64,000 nucleotides of DNA from Magicicada septendecula (Eukaryota; Arthropoda; Insecta; Hemiptera; Cicadidae): NCBI GenBank assembly GCA_034769895.1, contig CM068373.1:195962134-196026133 (forward strand), written 5' to 3'. Of this stretch, positions 48,531-60,152 are shown piece by piece. Each line of letters opens with the position of its first letter. Within the stretch, counting starts at the first letter, position 1. The position numbers and the translations under genes were made by a program. The notes below the pieces were generated by a model. The model saw nothing but the letters and a program-made list of their open reading frames with translations. It searched no databases and was not told where the DNA came from.

Positions 48531-49784
48531 TAATACCTTCCCTTATTTCATAATTTCAGATACAATTTTAGATGAAATTTTGAAATAACCAACATAGTCT
48601 AATCTTAACATTTAAACATCTGATTAATTAGGTATTTGTACCTCACAAAATTCTTTTAACAAATTAGTTTTTTCTTTTATTAATATTACAAATATGATTC
48701 CTTATTATCATGAATCATGATATATTAAATACTTATTGACGACTTAAAACAACGTTATTTAAACAAAGTGGTTTTACATCAAAATAATAAATAACAATTG
48801 TGCCTAATTTTATGGCTAAAAACTCACAAACATGACTAAAACATTCTCTTTCTTTCGGAACTCACCTTCCAAATCCTGGTTGTACATTTCCTGTATTCTT
48901 TATTTCAGAATTCCTACTCCTTTATTTATATATGAAATTATCTCTTGTATTACTATTATATCTTCTTTCCTTCATAAAATCAATTATTTCCCAAGTTTAA
49001 ATCTTACTTCTATAATCATTCTTGTGACATTCTTTATTAATTATACATTTTGGATCTGGTTTTATTTATTTATCTCTATTTATTTGTGAGTTTTCCCTCT
49101 AATATTTAATTTTCCTAAACCTCCCTAACATTGTACCTGGAATCGAATCGGTGGTGCTCTATCGGCTTACCAATACCGTCGTCCATTACATACTTTCTCA
49201 GATCAGAGGAACATCATCTCTGCCCAGTTAAATGATTGCTGGAATATTCTACAGTCAATCTTCATTAATAAACCTTGTAAGGTAGTCATCATGTGACCTT
49301 CAATAAAATAATTAATAATAATAATACTCTAGGGATTATTCACTGTACTTTAACTCAGATCATATTATTTCTTCATATTAATTCTTCCTTCTATTATACA
49401 CTTCTCATCTCCAATACTTGGCTATTTTATTGACATTTATTAATTGGCTTTCTTACAGATAATTCTTAAATATTTGTTTTTTTCTTTTCTTGTGATCCTT
49501 TTGACGGTTCCATTTTGGCTTCTTCATTCTCTTATCTTCCTTGGCTCATATTCCTTTATTACAAATACAGCTGGTTATGAGATCTTGGTTAGTATTATAC
49601 ATTACATCATGTAATTATATTCTTCTGACACAATCATTATTATTCTTTTTACATTATAAATTACGTTTCTCACTATTATATTACATCAGATACACTCATT
49701 TTGTTTTTTGGTTTTGATGATTTTTATTAGGTTTAATCAGTGTTATTTTTCTTTTTCTTGCTAAATTATTTTTCTCGTTTATCT
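48531..49784 (-). other. Unit 11 3' internal region, no recognisable gene
   Basis: Carries private changes near 48760-48770 (TTATTTAAACAAAGTGG) and one lost A near 48818 that breaks the plus-strand frame. TTACAAATACAG near 49560 is shared with unit 12. No coding frame is supported. Confidence 0.65.
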
Positions 49785-50312
49785 TCAATAAGTTGTTCTT
49801 ATTATATTTTGAATTTTGATATTTTTTCTCTTCCAAATTATGTTGTTCAAATATCTTGTGTAAGCTGTCCTACTTCGTTTTGAATTTTGATATACTACAA
49901 ATGTTAATGGTATCACCTTTCCATTGAATTGTACATTCATCATTATTTGTTTGCGAGCAGTTCGATTGGCTCGTCCTGTTACACCCACTATAGTAATTTT
50001 GCTAACAGGTAATTCATAAATTCTATTAGCCTTTCCTTCGGATGACATGATTCCCTTTTCCATTTCTTTTAATTCATGGTATTTAGTCATACTCATCAAT
50101 GATATTTCGGCGCCAGTATCAATAATCAAATTTTGATTGGTTTTCCCATATTGACCGGTAATAGACACTACGTCACTTTCAATTATATTTTTACTGATTC
50201 TCTCGTTGTCCATAAAATCCTGACCTAAACTGGTTATCCAAGACAGTGATCGGCTATTTGACTGTGGTTGACCACTGCACTCACTCACAGTCTTCTCTAG
50301 TTTTCCTGATTT
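49785..50312 (-). CDS. Unit 11 retropepsin-like protease with extended tail
   Basis: The frame from the GTG at 50288 runs 167 codons, with the DTGA motif and flap region intact. A 2-nt deletion near 49890 shifts the frame right after the FVVY strand and adds an unrelated basic tail. Units 12 and 13 share this. It is the only unit where the gag frame runs uninterrupted into the frameshift site (TAG at 50297-50299), although gag itself has an early TGA. Confidence 0.75.
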   Translation of the reverse strand, partial: KSGKLEKTVSECSGQPQSNSRSLSWITSLGQDFMDNERISKNIIESDVVSITGQYGKTNQNLIIDTGAEISLMSMTKYHELKEMEKGIMSSEGKANRIYELPVSKITIVGVTGRANRTARKQIMMNVQFNGKVIPLTFVVYQNSKRSRTAYTRYLNNIIWKRKNIKIQNIIRTTY

Positions 50313-52051
50313 TCATTTATGGTTACTCTCTCCTCTCTCCTTCCTTCCTGTTGACTATTTTCTGACTGGGAAAGGGAACTATGTTGCTCTCTATTTCTTA
50401 ACTGTTCATAGTTGTTGTTCACCTCACTCTGTCTCTCCTCACTGCGAGAATACATATTTCGATCAGTCTCCCTCGGGTAACGACTATTGTAAATTCGGGA
50501 ATCATAATTTCGGCGTATAAAATTTGTTCGATAATTATTTGAAGTGTGGTTGCCCCAATAATTATTATTGTAATTATTATTATTATTATTATTATCATAT
50601 CTCCGGTCATTCCGGTTATCGTTTCTGTAGTAATTTCTTCCACCTTCCCTAACTTGGTATCTTGGAACATTTCTCTGGTCGTTCCTTTCTGCTATGTGAT
50701 TTCCATCACGGTTCTGTTCTTCCGGATATCTATTAGGGTAGCTGTCTCTTCTCATATTCCCTTCTTTAGCGCGATTGTCACAATTCATTTTCCTCTCATA
50801 ATCAGTGAGTAACAAGGTCATCGCTTCTATAGTATTAGCTTGACTGGCAAATTGTGCTAAGCTTACCGTTTCAGGAAAATGATGACTCAAAGCTTCCACC
50901 ACATATCTGTCATCCATGGGTGGATCTAAATATCTTGCCCTGGAAACATGCGATAAAAAATACGAGGTTGGTGTTTGTCCTATACTTGGTTTGTACCTAC
51001 CATATAATATGGTCTCCCGCACCCTTGTCTGTATGGATCGCGTCCAATATTTATTTTTATAGCTATCCACAAATTCCTGGTAGCTATTCACGGTGTTTCT
51101 AACAGCATCCCACCAATAATCATTCATTTCATGGAACCCTTGATCTAACATTAGCTTAATTCTCTCCCATCTATTTTCCTTGGTACTATTAAAATATTCC
51201 TTCATTCTACTTAAAAACTCCATAGGATTTTTTATATATCCTTTCATATGTGGCACCTCATGACTAATATTCTTGTCTTCTCGTATAACACATGTTTGAT
51301 TACCATTTTGTTCTATTTCATTGACCCTTACTACTAATTGTCCCATGGTATCCTCTATTTTGGTATTATTGCTGTCCAACTGTTGTCCCATGGATTGAAT
51401 ATTGCTCGTTACCTCCTGTTTGTGTTTTACCAATTCTCTCGTCATCTGTTCCATGATTTCTTGTTTATTTTCTCCTAATTTCTCTTCCACTTCAATAATT
51501 TTATTTATTACCTCTCCACGTAATTGAGTTAAATTTTCATCAGTTTTCTCAACTTTCTGGTTAGTTTCTGTAATTCTATTCCTTATTTCTGTTTTATACT
51601 CATCTAACTGTTGTTTCAATTCCTCTTTATTTTTCTCACTCTTTTCCTTCAATTGTCCTTTTAATTCCTCCTTATCTTCCCTCATTTGTTTCTTGAGTTC
51701 TTCAATATTTTGTTTTAATAAGTTTTCATTATCTAATTTCATTTGTTTCTTTAATGTTTCACTGTTACTATCCATTTTCTTGTTCATTTTTTCAATATCC
51801 TCCTTCATTTCCTGTTTGTTCTTGTCCATTTTTCCATTAATTTCCTCCTTCATTTGTTTGACATTTTCGTTGGTTTTGTTATTCCCTTCCATTATAATTC
51901 TCATCATCTCCTGTAACTTATCGTCCATTGACTGGGTTGGTTTCTTTGGTTGGTCCCCTCAGGCATCCCTTACTATTATTTCCATTTCAGTTTCTTCCTC
52001 TTCAACACTATTACTCCTTAATTCATATCGTTGCTCTGGTTTGTTAGCCAT
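50297..52051 (-). CDS. gag: Unit 11 Gag-like protein with full C-terminus; TGA at codon 31
   Basis: The first ATG is at 52051, but codon 31 is TGA (51959-51961). The usable frame therefore starts at the codon-42 ATG (51928) and is 543 codons long. This is the only unit without the 70-nt deletion that also has AGA in place of the late TGA. Its tail thus reaches the natural TAG at 50297-50299, beside the slip heptamer at 50300-50306. The Asn run has seven residues. Capsid and tail markers follow unit 10, whereas the 5' end follows unit 12, so an exchange point lies within gag. Confidence 0.85.
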
Positions 52052-52178
52052 TTTACAATCTTTAACTTAATTTAAATTACAAGGAAAACAATTTTTATGC
52101 TAATTAAATTTAACAAAATTGTGTTATTTGGTTCTGGTTTAAAGAAAATCTTTGCTTTCACGTATGGGCGCCATTTTA

Positions 52179-53414
52179 TGTACTGTAAATAATTTCTGAT
52201 ATAATAATATTTAGTATTTGCACCACGTTGGATGCGTCATTTATGTGTTGTAATTATTTATATGTATGGTAATTAAGAAATGCACCTACTGTTATTATGT
52301 TTTTGTTTTTATTTACCAGTACATGTAAAGAAACTCTTTCTTTCAGGGTTAATGATTATTAAGTTATTTGATCGTATTTACGATTGTATCTATTATTTTC
52401 TTTTCTTTAAACCAAACCAGATTCAGTTAATATGTAGTATTTTGATAATTAACCATGTAAGAAATAAATAACATACTAATGTAACTTAACCGACTCTGAA
52501 TTCTTCCAGCTGCCACGGGTTCACTTCTGGCTGTTGTTTACCTTTTTCGAAAGCAATATTGGGCTCGGCAATCTGTTCCTTTACACAAATTTCTTATTGC
52601 TCTCACCGCTGAATGACGCTCTCCAGGACTACTGCAACACAGATGTCACCTCGGAACACTTAACTATCCTTTATGGCCACTTAAACTCTTCTTCAGTCCA
52701 AGGTTTTCCTCTTCTGTCGTCGTTCTATCAAGGCTATTGTTATATTTCTCGTATTATTATTTATTTATTAAATATTATAATCAAAACTCTGGTATCACAA
52801 TTTAAATTCCTTTACTGAATTTTCTTTTCCTTGTTACATTAACTTGATGATGTACAAATGTTATTTAATATAATTTAAGACTCTTCATGTAGTCACTATT
52901 AGATATATAATTAGACTCATAACGTTACTCTTAATGAATTTAATTTTATACTAATAACGTTACTCTTAAAGCATTTAATTTTAGACTAATAAACATTTTC
53001 TTCCTCACTATAAAATACAACTTTTTAACAATTTACAAAATTGCCCCTATGATAATTCCCTAATTTCTTTACATCTGTTTATCATATACCTATTAAAACA
53101 TATATCATTTTTCTATTTCTTATTAAACATCTTTATTTTACCTGTAATATTCGTAATTCTATTGGTTATTTATTAAATTATAATTTTATTACTCTTTACT
53201 CATCTTATAATATTCATTCCAATTTTATATATTATTTTCTGAACATATAACTAAATATGGTTTTATATCATATAGGAATCGACCTCTATGTTGACTGAGT
53301 AAGTCGATATTCCCAATGTTTTTTTGTTTACATTCAATACAAAATCTGCATCCTTTCTCTTTTAAAATTTATTATCTCCCTATTATGTACTGTGTGCATT
53401 TTAACAGCAGTACA
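52179..53414 (-). mobile_element. LTR 11 (1236 bp)
   Basis: Termini are intact. It shares CAAGGCTATTG near 52734 with LTR 12, and AAGGAAAACAATTT in the adjacent leader. It lacks one T near 52544, which opens a spurious 94-codon plus-strand frame. The primer-binding site is at 52156-52173. Confidence 0.75.
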
Positions 53415-54668
53415 TAATACCTTCCCTTATTTCATAATTTCAGATACAATTTAAGATGAAATTTTGAAATAACCAACATAGTCTAATCTTAACATTTAAA
53501 CATCTGATTAATTAGGTATTTGTACCTCACAAAATTGTTTTAACAAATTAGTTTTTTCTTTTATTAATATTACAAATATGATTCCTTATTATCATGAATC
53601 ATGATATATTAAATACTTATTGACAACTTAAAACAATGTTAATTAAACCAACTGGTTTTACATCAAAATAATAAATAACAATTGTGCCTAATTTTATGGC
53701 TAAAAAACTCACAAACATGACTAAAACATTCTCTTTCTTTCGGAACTCACCTTCCAAATCCTGGTTGTACATTTCCTGTATTCTTTATTTCAGAATTCCT
53801 ACTCCTTTACTTATATATGAAATTATCTCTTGTATTACTATTATATCTTCTTTCCTTCATAAAATCAATTATTTCCCAAGTTTAAATCTTACTTCTATAA
53901 TCATTCTTGTGACATTCTTTATTAATTATACATTTTGGATCTGGTTTTATTTATTTATCTCTATTTATTTGTGAGTTTCCCTCTAATATTTAATTTTCCT
54001 AAACCTCCCTAACATTGTACCTGGAATCGAATCGGTGGTGCTCTATCGGCTTACCAATACCGTCGTCCATTACATACTTTCTGAGATCAGAGGAACATCA
54101 TCTCTGCCCAGTTAAATGATTGCTGGAATATTCTACAGTCAATCTTCATTAATAAACCTTGTAAGGTAGTCATCATGTGACCTTCAATAAAATAATTAAT
54201 AATAATAATACTCTAGGGATTATTCACTGTACTTTAACTCAGATCATATTATTTCTTCATATTAATTCTTCCTTCTATTATACACTTCTCATCTCCAATA
54301 CTTGGCTATTTTATTGACATTTATTAATTGGCTTTCTTACAGATAATTCTTAAATATTTGTTTTTTTCTTTTCTTGTGATCCTTTTGACGGTTCCATTTT
54401 GGCTTCTTCATTCTCTTATCTTCCTTGGCTCATATTCCTTTATTACAAATACAGCTGGTTATGAGATCTTGGTTAGTATTATACATTACATCATGTAATT
54501 ATATTCTTCTGACACAATCATTATTATTCTTTTTACATTATAAATTACGTTTCTCACTATTATATTACATCAGATACACTCATTTTGTTTTTTGGTTTTG
54601 ATGATTTTTATTAGGTTTAATCAGTGTTATTTTTCTTTTTCTTGCTAAATTATTTTTCTCGTTTATCT
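53415..54668 (-). other. Unit 12 3' internal region, no recognisable gene
   Basis: CAATTTAAGATG near 53449 is shared only with unit 13, and ACAACTTAAAACAATG near 53623 is shared by units 12-14. No coding frame is supported. Confidence 0.65.
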
Positions 54669-55196
54669 TCAATAAGTTGTTCTTATTATATTTTGAATTT
54701 TGATATTTTTTCTCTTCCAAATTATGTTGTTCAAATATCTTGTGTAAGCTGTCCTACTTCGTTTTGAATTTTGATATACTACAAATGTTAATGGTATCAC
54801 CCTTCCATTGAATTGTACATTCATCATTATTTGTTTGCGAGCAGTTCGATTGGCTCGTCCTGTTACACCCACTATAGTAATTTTGCTAACAGGTAATTCA
54901 TAAATTCTATTAGCCTTTCCTTCGGATGACATGATTCCCTTTTCCATTTCTTTTAATTCATGGTATTTAGTCATACTCATCAATGATATTTCGGCGCCAG
55001 TATCAATAATCAAATTTTGATTGGTTTTCCCATATTGACCGGTAATAGACACTACGTCACTTTCAATTATATTTTTACTGATTCTCTCGTTGTCCATAAA
55101 ATCCTGACCTAAACTGGTTATCCAAGACAGTGATCGGCTATTTGACTGTGGTTGACCACTGCACTCACTCACAGTCTTCTCTAGTTTTCCTGATTT
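54669..55196 (-). CDS. Unit 12 retropepsin-like protease with extended tail
   Basis: 167 codons from the GTG at 55172, with DTGA intact and the 2-nt deletion tail as in unit 11. The gag upstream stops at 55280, so it is not reachable by frameshifting. Confidence 0.75.
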   Translation of the reverse strand, partial: KSGKLEKTVSECSGQPQSNSRSLSWITSLGQDFMDNERISKNIIESDVVSITGQYGKTNQNLIIDTGAEISLMSMTKYHELKEMEKGIMSSEGKANRIYELPVSKITIVGVTGRANRTARKQIMMNVQFNGRVIPLTFVVYQNSKRSRTAYTRYLNNIIWKRKNIKIQNIIRTTY

Positions 55197-55279
55197 TCAT
55201 TTATGGTTACTCTCTCCTCTCTCCTTCCTTCCTGTTGACTATTTTCTGACTGGGAAAGGGAACTATGTTGCTCTCTATT

Positions 55280-56812
55280 TCATAACTGTTCATAGTTGTT
55301 GTTCACCTCACTCTGTCTCTCCTCACTGCGAGAATACATATTTCGATCAGTCTCCCTCGGGTAACGACTATTGTAAATTCGGGAATCATAATTTCGGCGT
55401 ATAAAATTTGTTCGATAATTATTTGAAGTGTGGTTGCCCCTATAATTATTATTGTAATTATTATTATTATTATTATTATCATATCTCCGGTCATTCCGGT
55501 TATCGTTTCTGTAGTAATTTCTTCCACCTTCCCTATCTTGGTATCTTGGAACATTTCTCTGGTCGTTCCTTTCTACTATGTGATTTCCATCACGGTTCTG
55601 TTCTTCCGGATATCTATTAGGGTAGCTGTCTCTTCTCATATTCCCTTCTTTAGCGCGATTGTCACAATTCATTTTCCTCTCATAATCAGTGAGTAACAAG
55701 GTCATCGCTTCTATAGTATTAGCTTGACTGGCAAATTGTGCTAAGCTTACCGTTTCAGGAAAATGATGACTCAAAGCTTCCACCACATATCTGTCATCCA
55801 TGGGTGGATCTAAATATCTTGCCCTGCAAACATGCGATAAAAAATACGAGGTTGGTGTTTGTCCTATACTTGGTTTGTACCTACCATATAATATGGTCTC
55901 CCGCACCCTTGTCTGTATGGATCGCGTCCAATATTTATTTTTATAGCTATCCACAAATTCCTGGTAGCTATTCAAGGTGTTTCTAACAGCATCCCACCAA
56001 TAATCATTCATTTCATGGAACCCTTGATCTAACATTAGCTTAATTCTCTCCCATCTATTTTCCTTGGTACTATTAAAATATTCCTTCATTCTACTTAAAA
56101 ACTCCAGAGGATTTTTTATATATCCTTTCATATGTGGCACCTCATGACTAATATTCTTGTCTTCTCGTATAACACATGTTTGATTACCATTTTGTTCTAT
56201 TTCATTGACCCTTACTACTAATTGTCCCATGGTATCCTCTATTTTGGTATTATTGCTGTCCAACTGTTGTCCCATGGATTGAATATTGCTCGTTACCTCC
56301 TGTTTGTGTTTTACCAATTCTCTCGTCATCTGTTCCATGATTTCTTGTTTATTTTCTCCTAATTTCTCTTCCACTTCAATAATTTTATTTATTACCTCTC
56401 CACGTAATTGAGTTAAATTTTCATCAGTTTTCTCAACTTTCTGGTTAGTTTCTGTAATTCTATTCCTTATTTCTGTTTTATACTCATCTAACTGTTGTTT
56501 CAATTCCTCTTTATTTTTCTCACTCTTTTCCTTCAATTGTCCTTTTAATTCCTCCTTATCTTCCCTCATTTGTTTCTTGAGTTCTTCAATATTTTGTTTT
56601 AATAAGTTTTCATTATCTAATTTCATTTGTTTCTTTAATGTTTCACTGTTACTATCCATTTTCTTGTTCATTTTTTCAATATCCTCCTTCATTTCCTGTT
56701 TGTTCTTGTCCATTTTTCCATTAATTTCCTCCTTCATTTGTTTGACATTTTCGTTGGTTTTGTTATTCCCTTCCATTATAATTCTCATCATCTCCTGTAA
56801 CTTATCGTCCAT
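55280..56812 (-). CDS. gag: Unit 12 Gag-like protein, 510 aa, TGA at codon 31
   Basis: The first ATG is at 56935, with TGA at 56843-56845 as in unit 11, so the frame starts at codon 42. It ends at the late TGA (55280). Markers PLEFL and HVCRARYL are shared with unit 13 and not with units 10 or 11. The Asn run has seven residues, and the coiled coil and capsid-like regions are complete. Confidence 0.85.
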   Translation of the reverse strand: MDDKLQEMMRIIMEGNNKTNENVKQMKEEINGKMDKNKQEMKEDIEKMNKKMDSNSETLKKQMKLDNENLLKQNIEELKKQMREDKEELKGQLKEKSEKNKEELKQQLDEYKTEIRNRITETNQKVEKTDENLTQLRGEVINKIIEVEEKLGENKQEIMEQMTRELVKHKQEVTSNIQSMGQQLDSNNTKIEDTMGQLVVRVNEIEQNGNQTCVIREDKNISHEVPHMKGYIKNPLEFLSRMKEYFNSTKENRWERIKLMLDQGFHEMNDYWWDAVRNTLNSYQEFVDSYKNKYWTRSIQTRVRETILYGRYKPSIGQTPTSYFLSHVCRARYLDPPMDDRYVVEALSHHFPETVSLAQFASQANTIEAMTLLLTDYERKMNCDNRAKEGNMRRDSYPNRYPEEQNRDGNHIVERNDQRNVPRYQDREGGRNYYRNDNRNDRRYDNNNNNNNYNNNYRGNHTSNNYRTNFIRRNYDSRIYNSRYPRETDRNMYSRSEERQSEVNNNYEQL

Positions 56813-57062
56813 TGACTGGGTTGGTTTCTTTGGTTGGTCCCCTCAGGCATCCCTTACTATTATTTCCATTTCAGTTTCTTCCTCTTCAACACTATTACTC
56901 CTTAATTCATATCGTTGCTCTGGTTTGTTAGCCATTTTACAATCTTTAACTTAATTTAAATTACAAGGAAAACAATTTTTATGCTAATTAAATTTAACAA
57001 AATTGTGTTATTTGGTTCTGGTTTAAAGAAAATCTTTGCTTTCACGTATGGGCGCCATTTTA

Positions 57063-58299
57063 TGTACTGTAAATAATTTCTGATATAATAATATTTAGTA
57101 TTTGCACCACGTTGGATGCGTCATTTATGTGTTGTAATTATTTATATGTATGGTAATTAAGAAATGCACCTACTGTTATTATGTTTTTGTTTTTATTTAC
57201 CAGTACATGTAAAGAAACTCTTTCTTTCAGGGTTAATGATTATTAAGTTATTTGATCGTATTTACGATTGTATCTATTATTTTCTTTTCTTTAAACCAAA
57301 CCAGATTCAGTTAATATGTAGTATTTTGATAATTAACCATGTAAGAAATAAATAACATACTAATGTAACTTAACCGACTCTGAATTCTTCCAGCTGCCAC
57401 GGGTTCACTTCTGGCTGTTGTTTACCTTTTTTCGAAAGCAATATTGGGCTCGGCAATCTGTTCCTTTACACAAATTTCTTATTGCTCTCACCGCTGAATG
57501 ACGCTCTCCAGGACTACTGCAACACAGATGTCACCTCGGAACACTTAACTATCCTTTATGGCCACTTAAACTCTTCTTCAGTCCAAGGTTTTCCTCTTCT
57601 GTCGTCGTTCTATCAAGGCTATTGTTATATTTCTCGTATTATTATTTATTTATTAAATATTATAATCAAAACTCTGGTATCACAATTTAAATTCCTTTAC
57701 TGAATTTTCTTTTCCTTGTTACATTAACTTGATGATGTACAAATGTTATTTAATATAATTTAAGACTCTTCATGTAGTCACTATTAGATATATAATTAGA
57801 CTCATAACGTTACTCTTAATGAATTTAATTTTATACTAATAACGTTACTCTTAAAGCATTTAATTTTAGACTAATAAACATTTTCTTCCTCACTATAAAA
57901 TACAACTTTTTAACAATTTACAAAATTGCCCCTATGATAATTCCCTAATTTCTTTACATCTGTTTATCATATACCTATTAAAACATATATCATTTTTCTA
58001 TTTCTTATTAAACATCTTTATTTTACCTGTAATATTCGTAATTCTATTGGTTATTTATTAAATTATAATTTTATTACTCTTTACTCATCTTATAATATTC
58101 ATTCCAATTTTATATATTATTTTCTGAACATATAACTAAATATGGTTTTATATCATATAGGAATCGACCTCTATGTTGACTGAGTAAGTCGATATTCCCA
58201 ATGTTTTTTTGTTTACATTCAATACAAAATCTGCATCCTTTCTCTTTTAAAATTTATTATCTCCCTATTATGTACTGTGTGCATTTTAACAGCAGTACA
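57063..58299 (-). mobile_element. LTR 12 (1237 bp)
   Basis: Termini are intact. It is closest to LTR 11 (CAAGGCTATTG near 57616). The primer-binding site is at 57040-57057. Confidence 0.75.
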
Positions 58300-59541
58300 T
58301 AATACCTTCCCTTATTTCATAATTTCAGATACAATTTAAGATGAAATTTTGAAATAACCAACATAGTCTAATCTTAACATTTAAACATCTGATTAATTAG
58401 GTATTTGTACCTCACAAAATTGTTTTAACAAATTAGTTTTTTCTTTTATTAATATTACAAATATGATTCCTTATTATCATGAATCATGATATATTAAATA
58501 CTTATTGACAACTTAAAACAATGTTAATTAAACCAACTGGTTTTACATCAAAATAATAAATAACAATTGTGCCTAATTTTATGGCTAAAAAACTCACAAA
58601 CATGACTAAAACATTCTCTTTCTTTCGGAACTCACCTTCCAAATCCTGGTTGTACATTTCCTGTATTCTTTATTTCAGAATTCCTACTCCTTTACTTATA
58701 TATGAAATTATCTCTTGTATTACTATTATATCTTCTTTCCTTCATAAAATCAATTATTTCCCAAGTTTAAATCTTACTTCTATAATCATTCTTGTGACAT
58801 TCTTTATTAATTATACATTTTGGATCTGGTTTTATTTATTTATCTCTATTTATTTGTGAGTTTTCCCTCTAATATTTAATTTTCCTAAACCTCCCTAACA
58901 TTGTACCTGGAATCGAATCGGTGGTGCTCTATCGGCTTACCAATACCGTCGTCCATTACATACTTTCTGAGATCAGAGGAACATCATCTCTGCCCAGTTA
59001 AATGATTGCTGGAATATTCTACAGTCAATCTTCATTAATAAACCTTGTAAGGTAGTCATCATGTGACCTTCAATAAAATAATTAATAATAATAATACTCT
59101 AGGGATTATTCACTGTACTTTAACTCAGATCATATTAATTCTTCCTTCTATTATACACTTCTCATCTCCAATACTTGGCTATTTTATTGACATTTATTAA
59201 TTGGCTTTCTTACAGATAATTCTTAAATATTTGTTTTTTTCTTTTCTTGTGATCCTTTTGACGGTTCCATTTTGGCTTCTTCATTCTCTTATCTTCCTTG
59301 GCTCATATTCCTTTATTACCAATACAGCTGGTTATGAGATCTTGGTTAGTATTATACATTACATCATGTAATTATATTCTTCTGACACAATCATTATTAT
59401 TCTTTTTACATTATAAATTACGTTTCTCACTATTATATTACATCAGATACACTCATTTTGTTTTTTGGTTTTGATGATTTTTATTAGGTTTAATCAGTGT
59501 TATTTTTCTTTTTCTTGCTAAATTATTTTTCTCGTTTATCT
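58300..59541 (-). other. Unit 13 3' internal region, no recognisable gene
   Basis: Thirteen bases are lost near 59133 between two CATATTA direct repeats, a typical slippage deletion. Otherwise as in unit 12. No coding frame is supported. Confidence 0.65.
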
Positions 59542-60069
59542 TCAATAAGTTGTTCTTATTATATTTTGAATTTTGATATTTTTTCTCTTCCAAATTATGT
59601 TGTTCAAATATCTTGTGTAAGCTGTCCTACTTCGTTTTGAATTTTGATATACTACAAATGTTAATGGTATCACCCTTCCATTGAATTGTACATTCATCAT
59701 TATTTGTTTGCGAGCAGTTCGATTGGCTCGTCCTGTTACACCCACTATAGTAATTTTGCTAACAGGTAATTCATAAATTCTATTAGCCTTTCCTTCGGAT
59801 GACATGATTCCCTTTTCCATTTCTTTTAATTCATGGTATTTAGTCATACTCATCAATGATATTTCGGCACCAGTATCAATAATCAAATTTTGATTGGTTT
59901 TCCCATATTGACCGGTAATAGACACTACGTCACTTTCAATTATATTTTTACTGATTCTCTCGTTGTCCATAAAATCCTGACCTAAACTGGTTATCCAAGA
60001 CAGTGATCGGCTATTTGACTGTGGTTGACCACTGCACTCACTCACAGTCTTCTCTAGTTTTCCTGATTT
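59542..60069 (-). CDS. Unit 13 retropepsin-like protease with extended tail
   Basis: 167 codons from the GTG at 60045, with the same product as unit 12. DTGA and the flap are intact, and the 2-nt deletion tail is present. Confidence 0.75.
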   Translation of the reverse strand, partial: KSGKLEKTVSECSGQPQSNSRSLSWITSLGQDFMDNERISKNIIESDVVSITGQYGKTNQNLIIDTGAEISLMSMTKYHELKEMEKGIMSSEGKANRIYELPVSKITIVGVTGRANRTARKQIMMNVQFNGRVIPLTFVVYQNSKRSRTAYTRYLNNIIWKRKNIKIQNIIRTTY

Positions 60070-60152
60070 TCATTTATGGTTACTCTCTCCTCTCTCCTTC
60101 CTTCCTGTTGACTATTTTCTGACTGGGAAAGGGAACTATGTTGCTCTCTATT

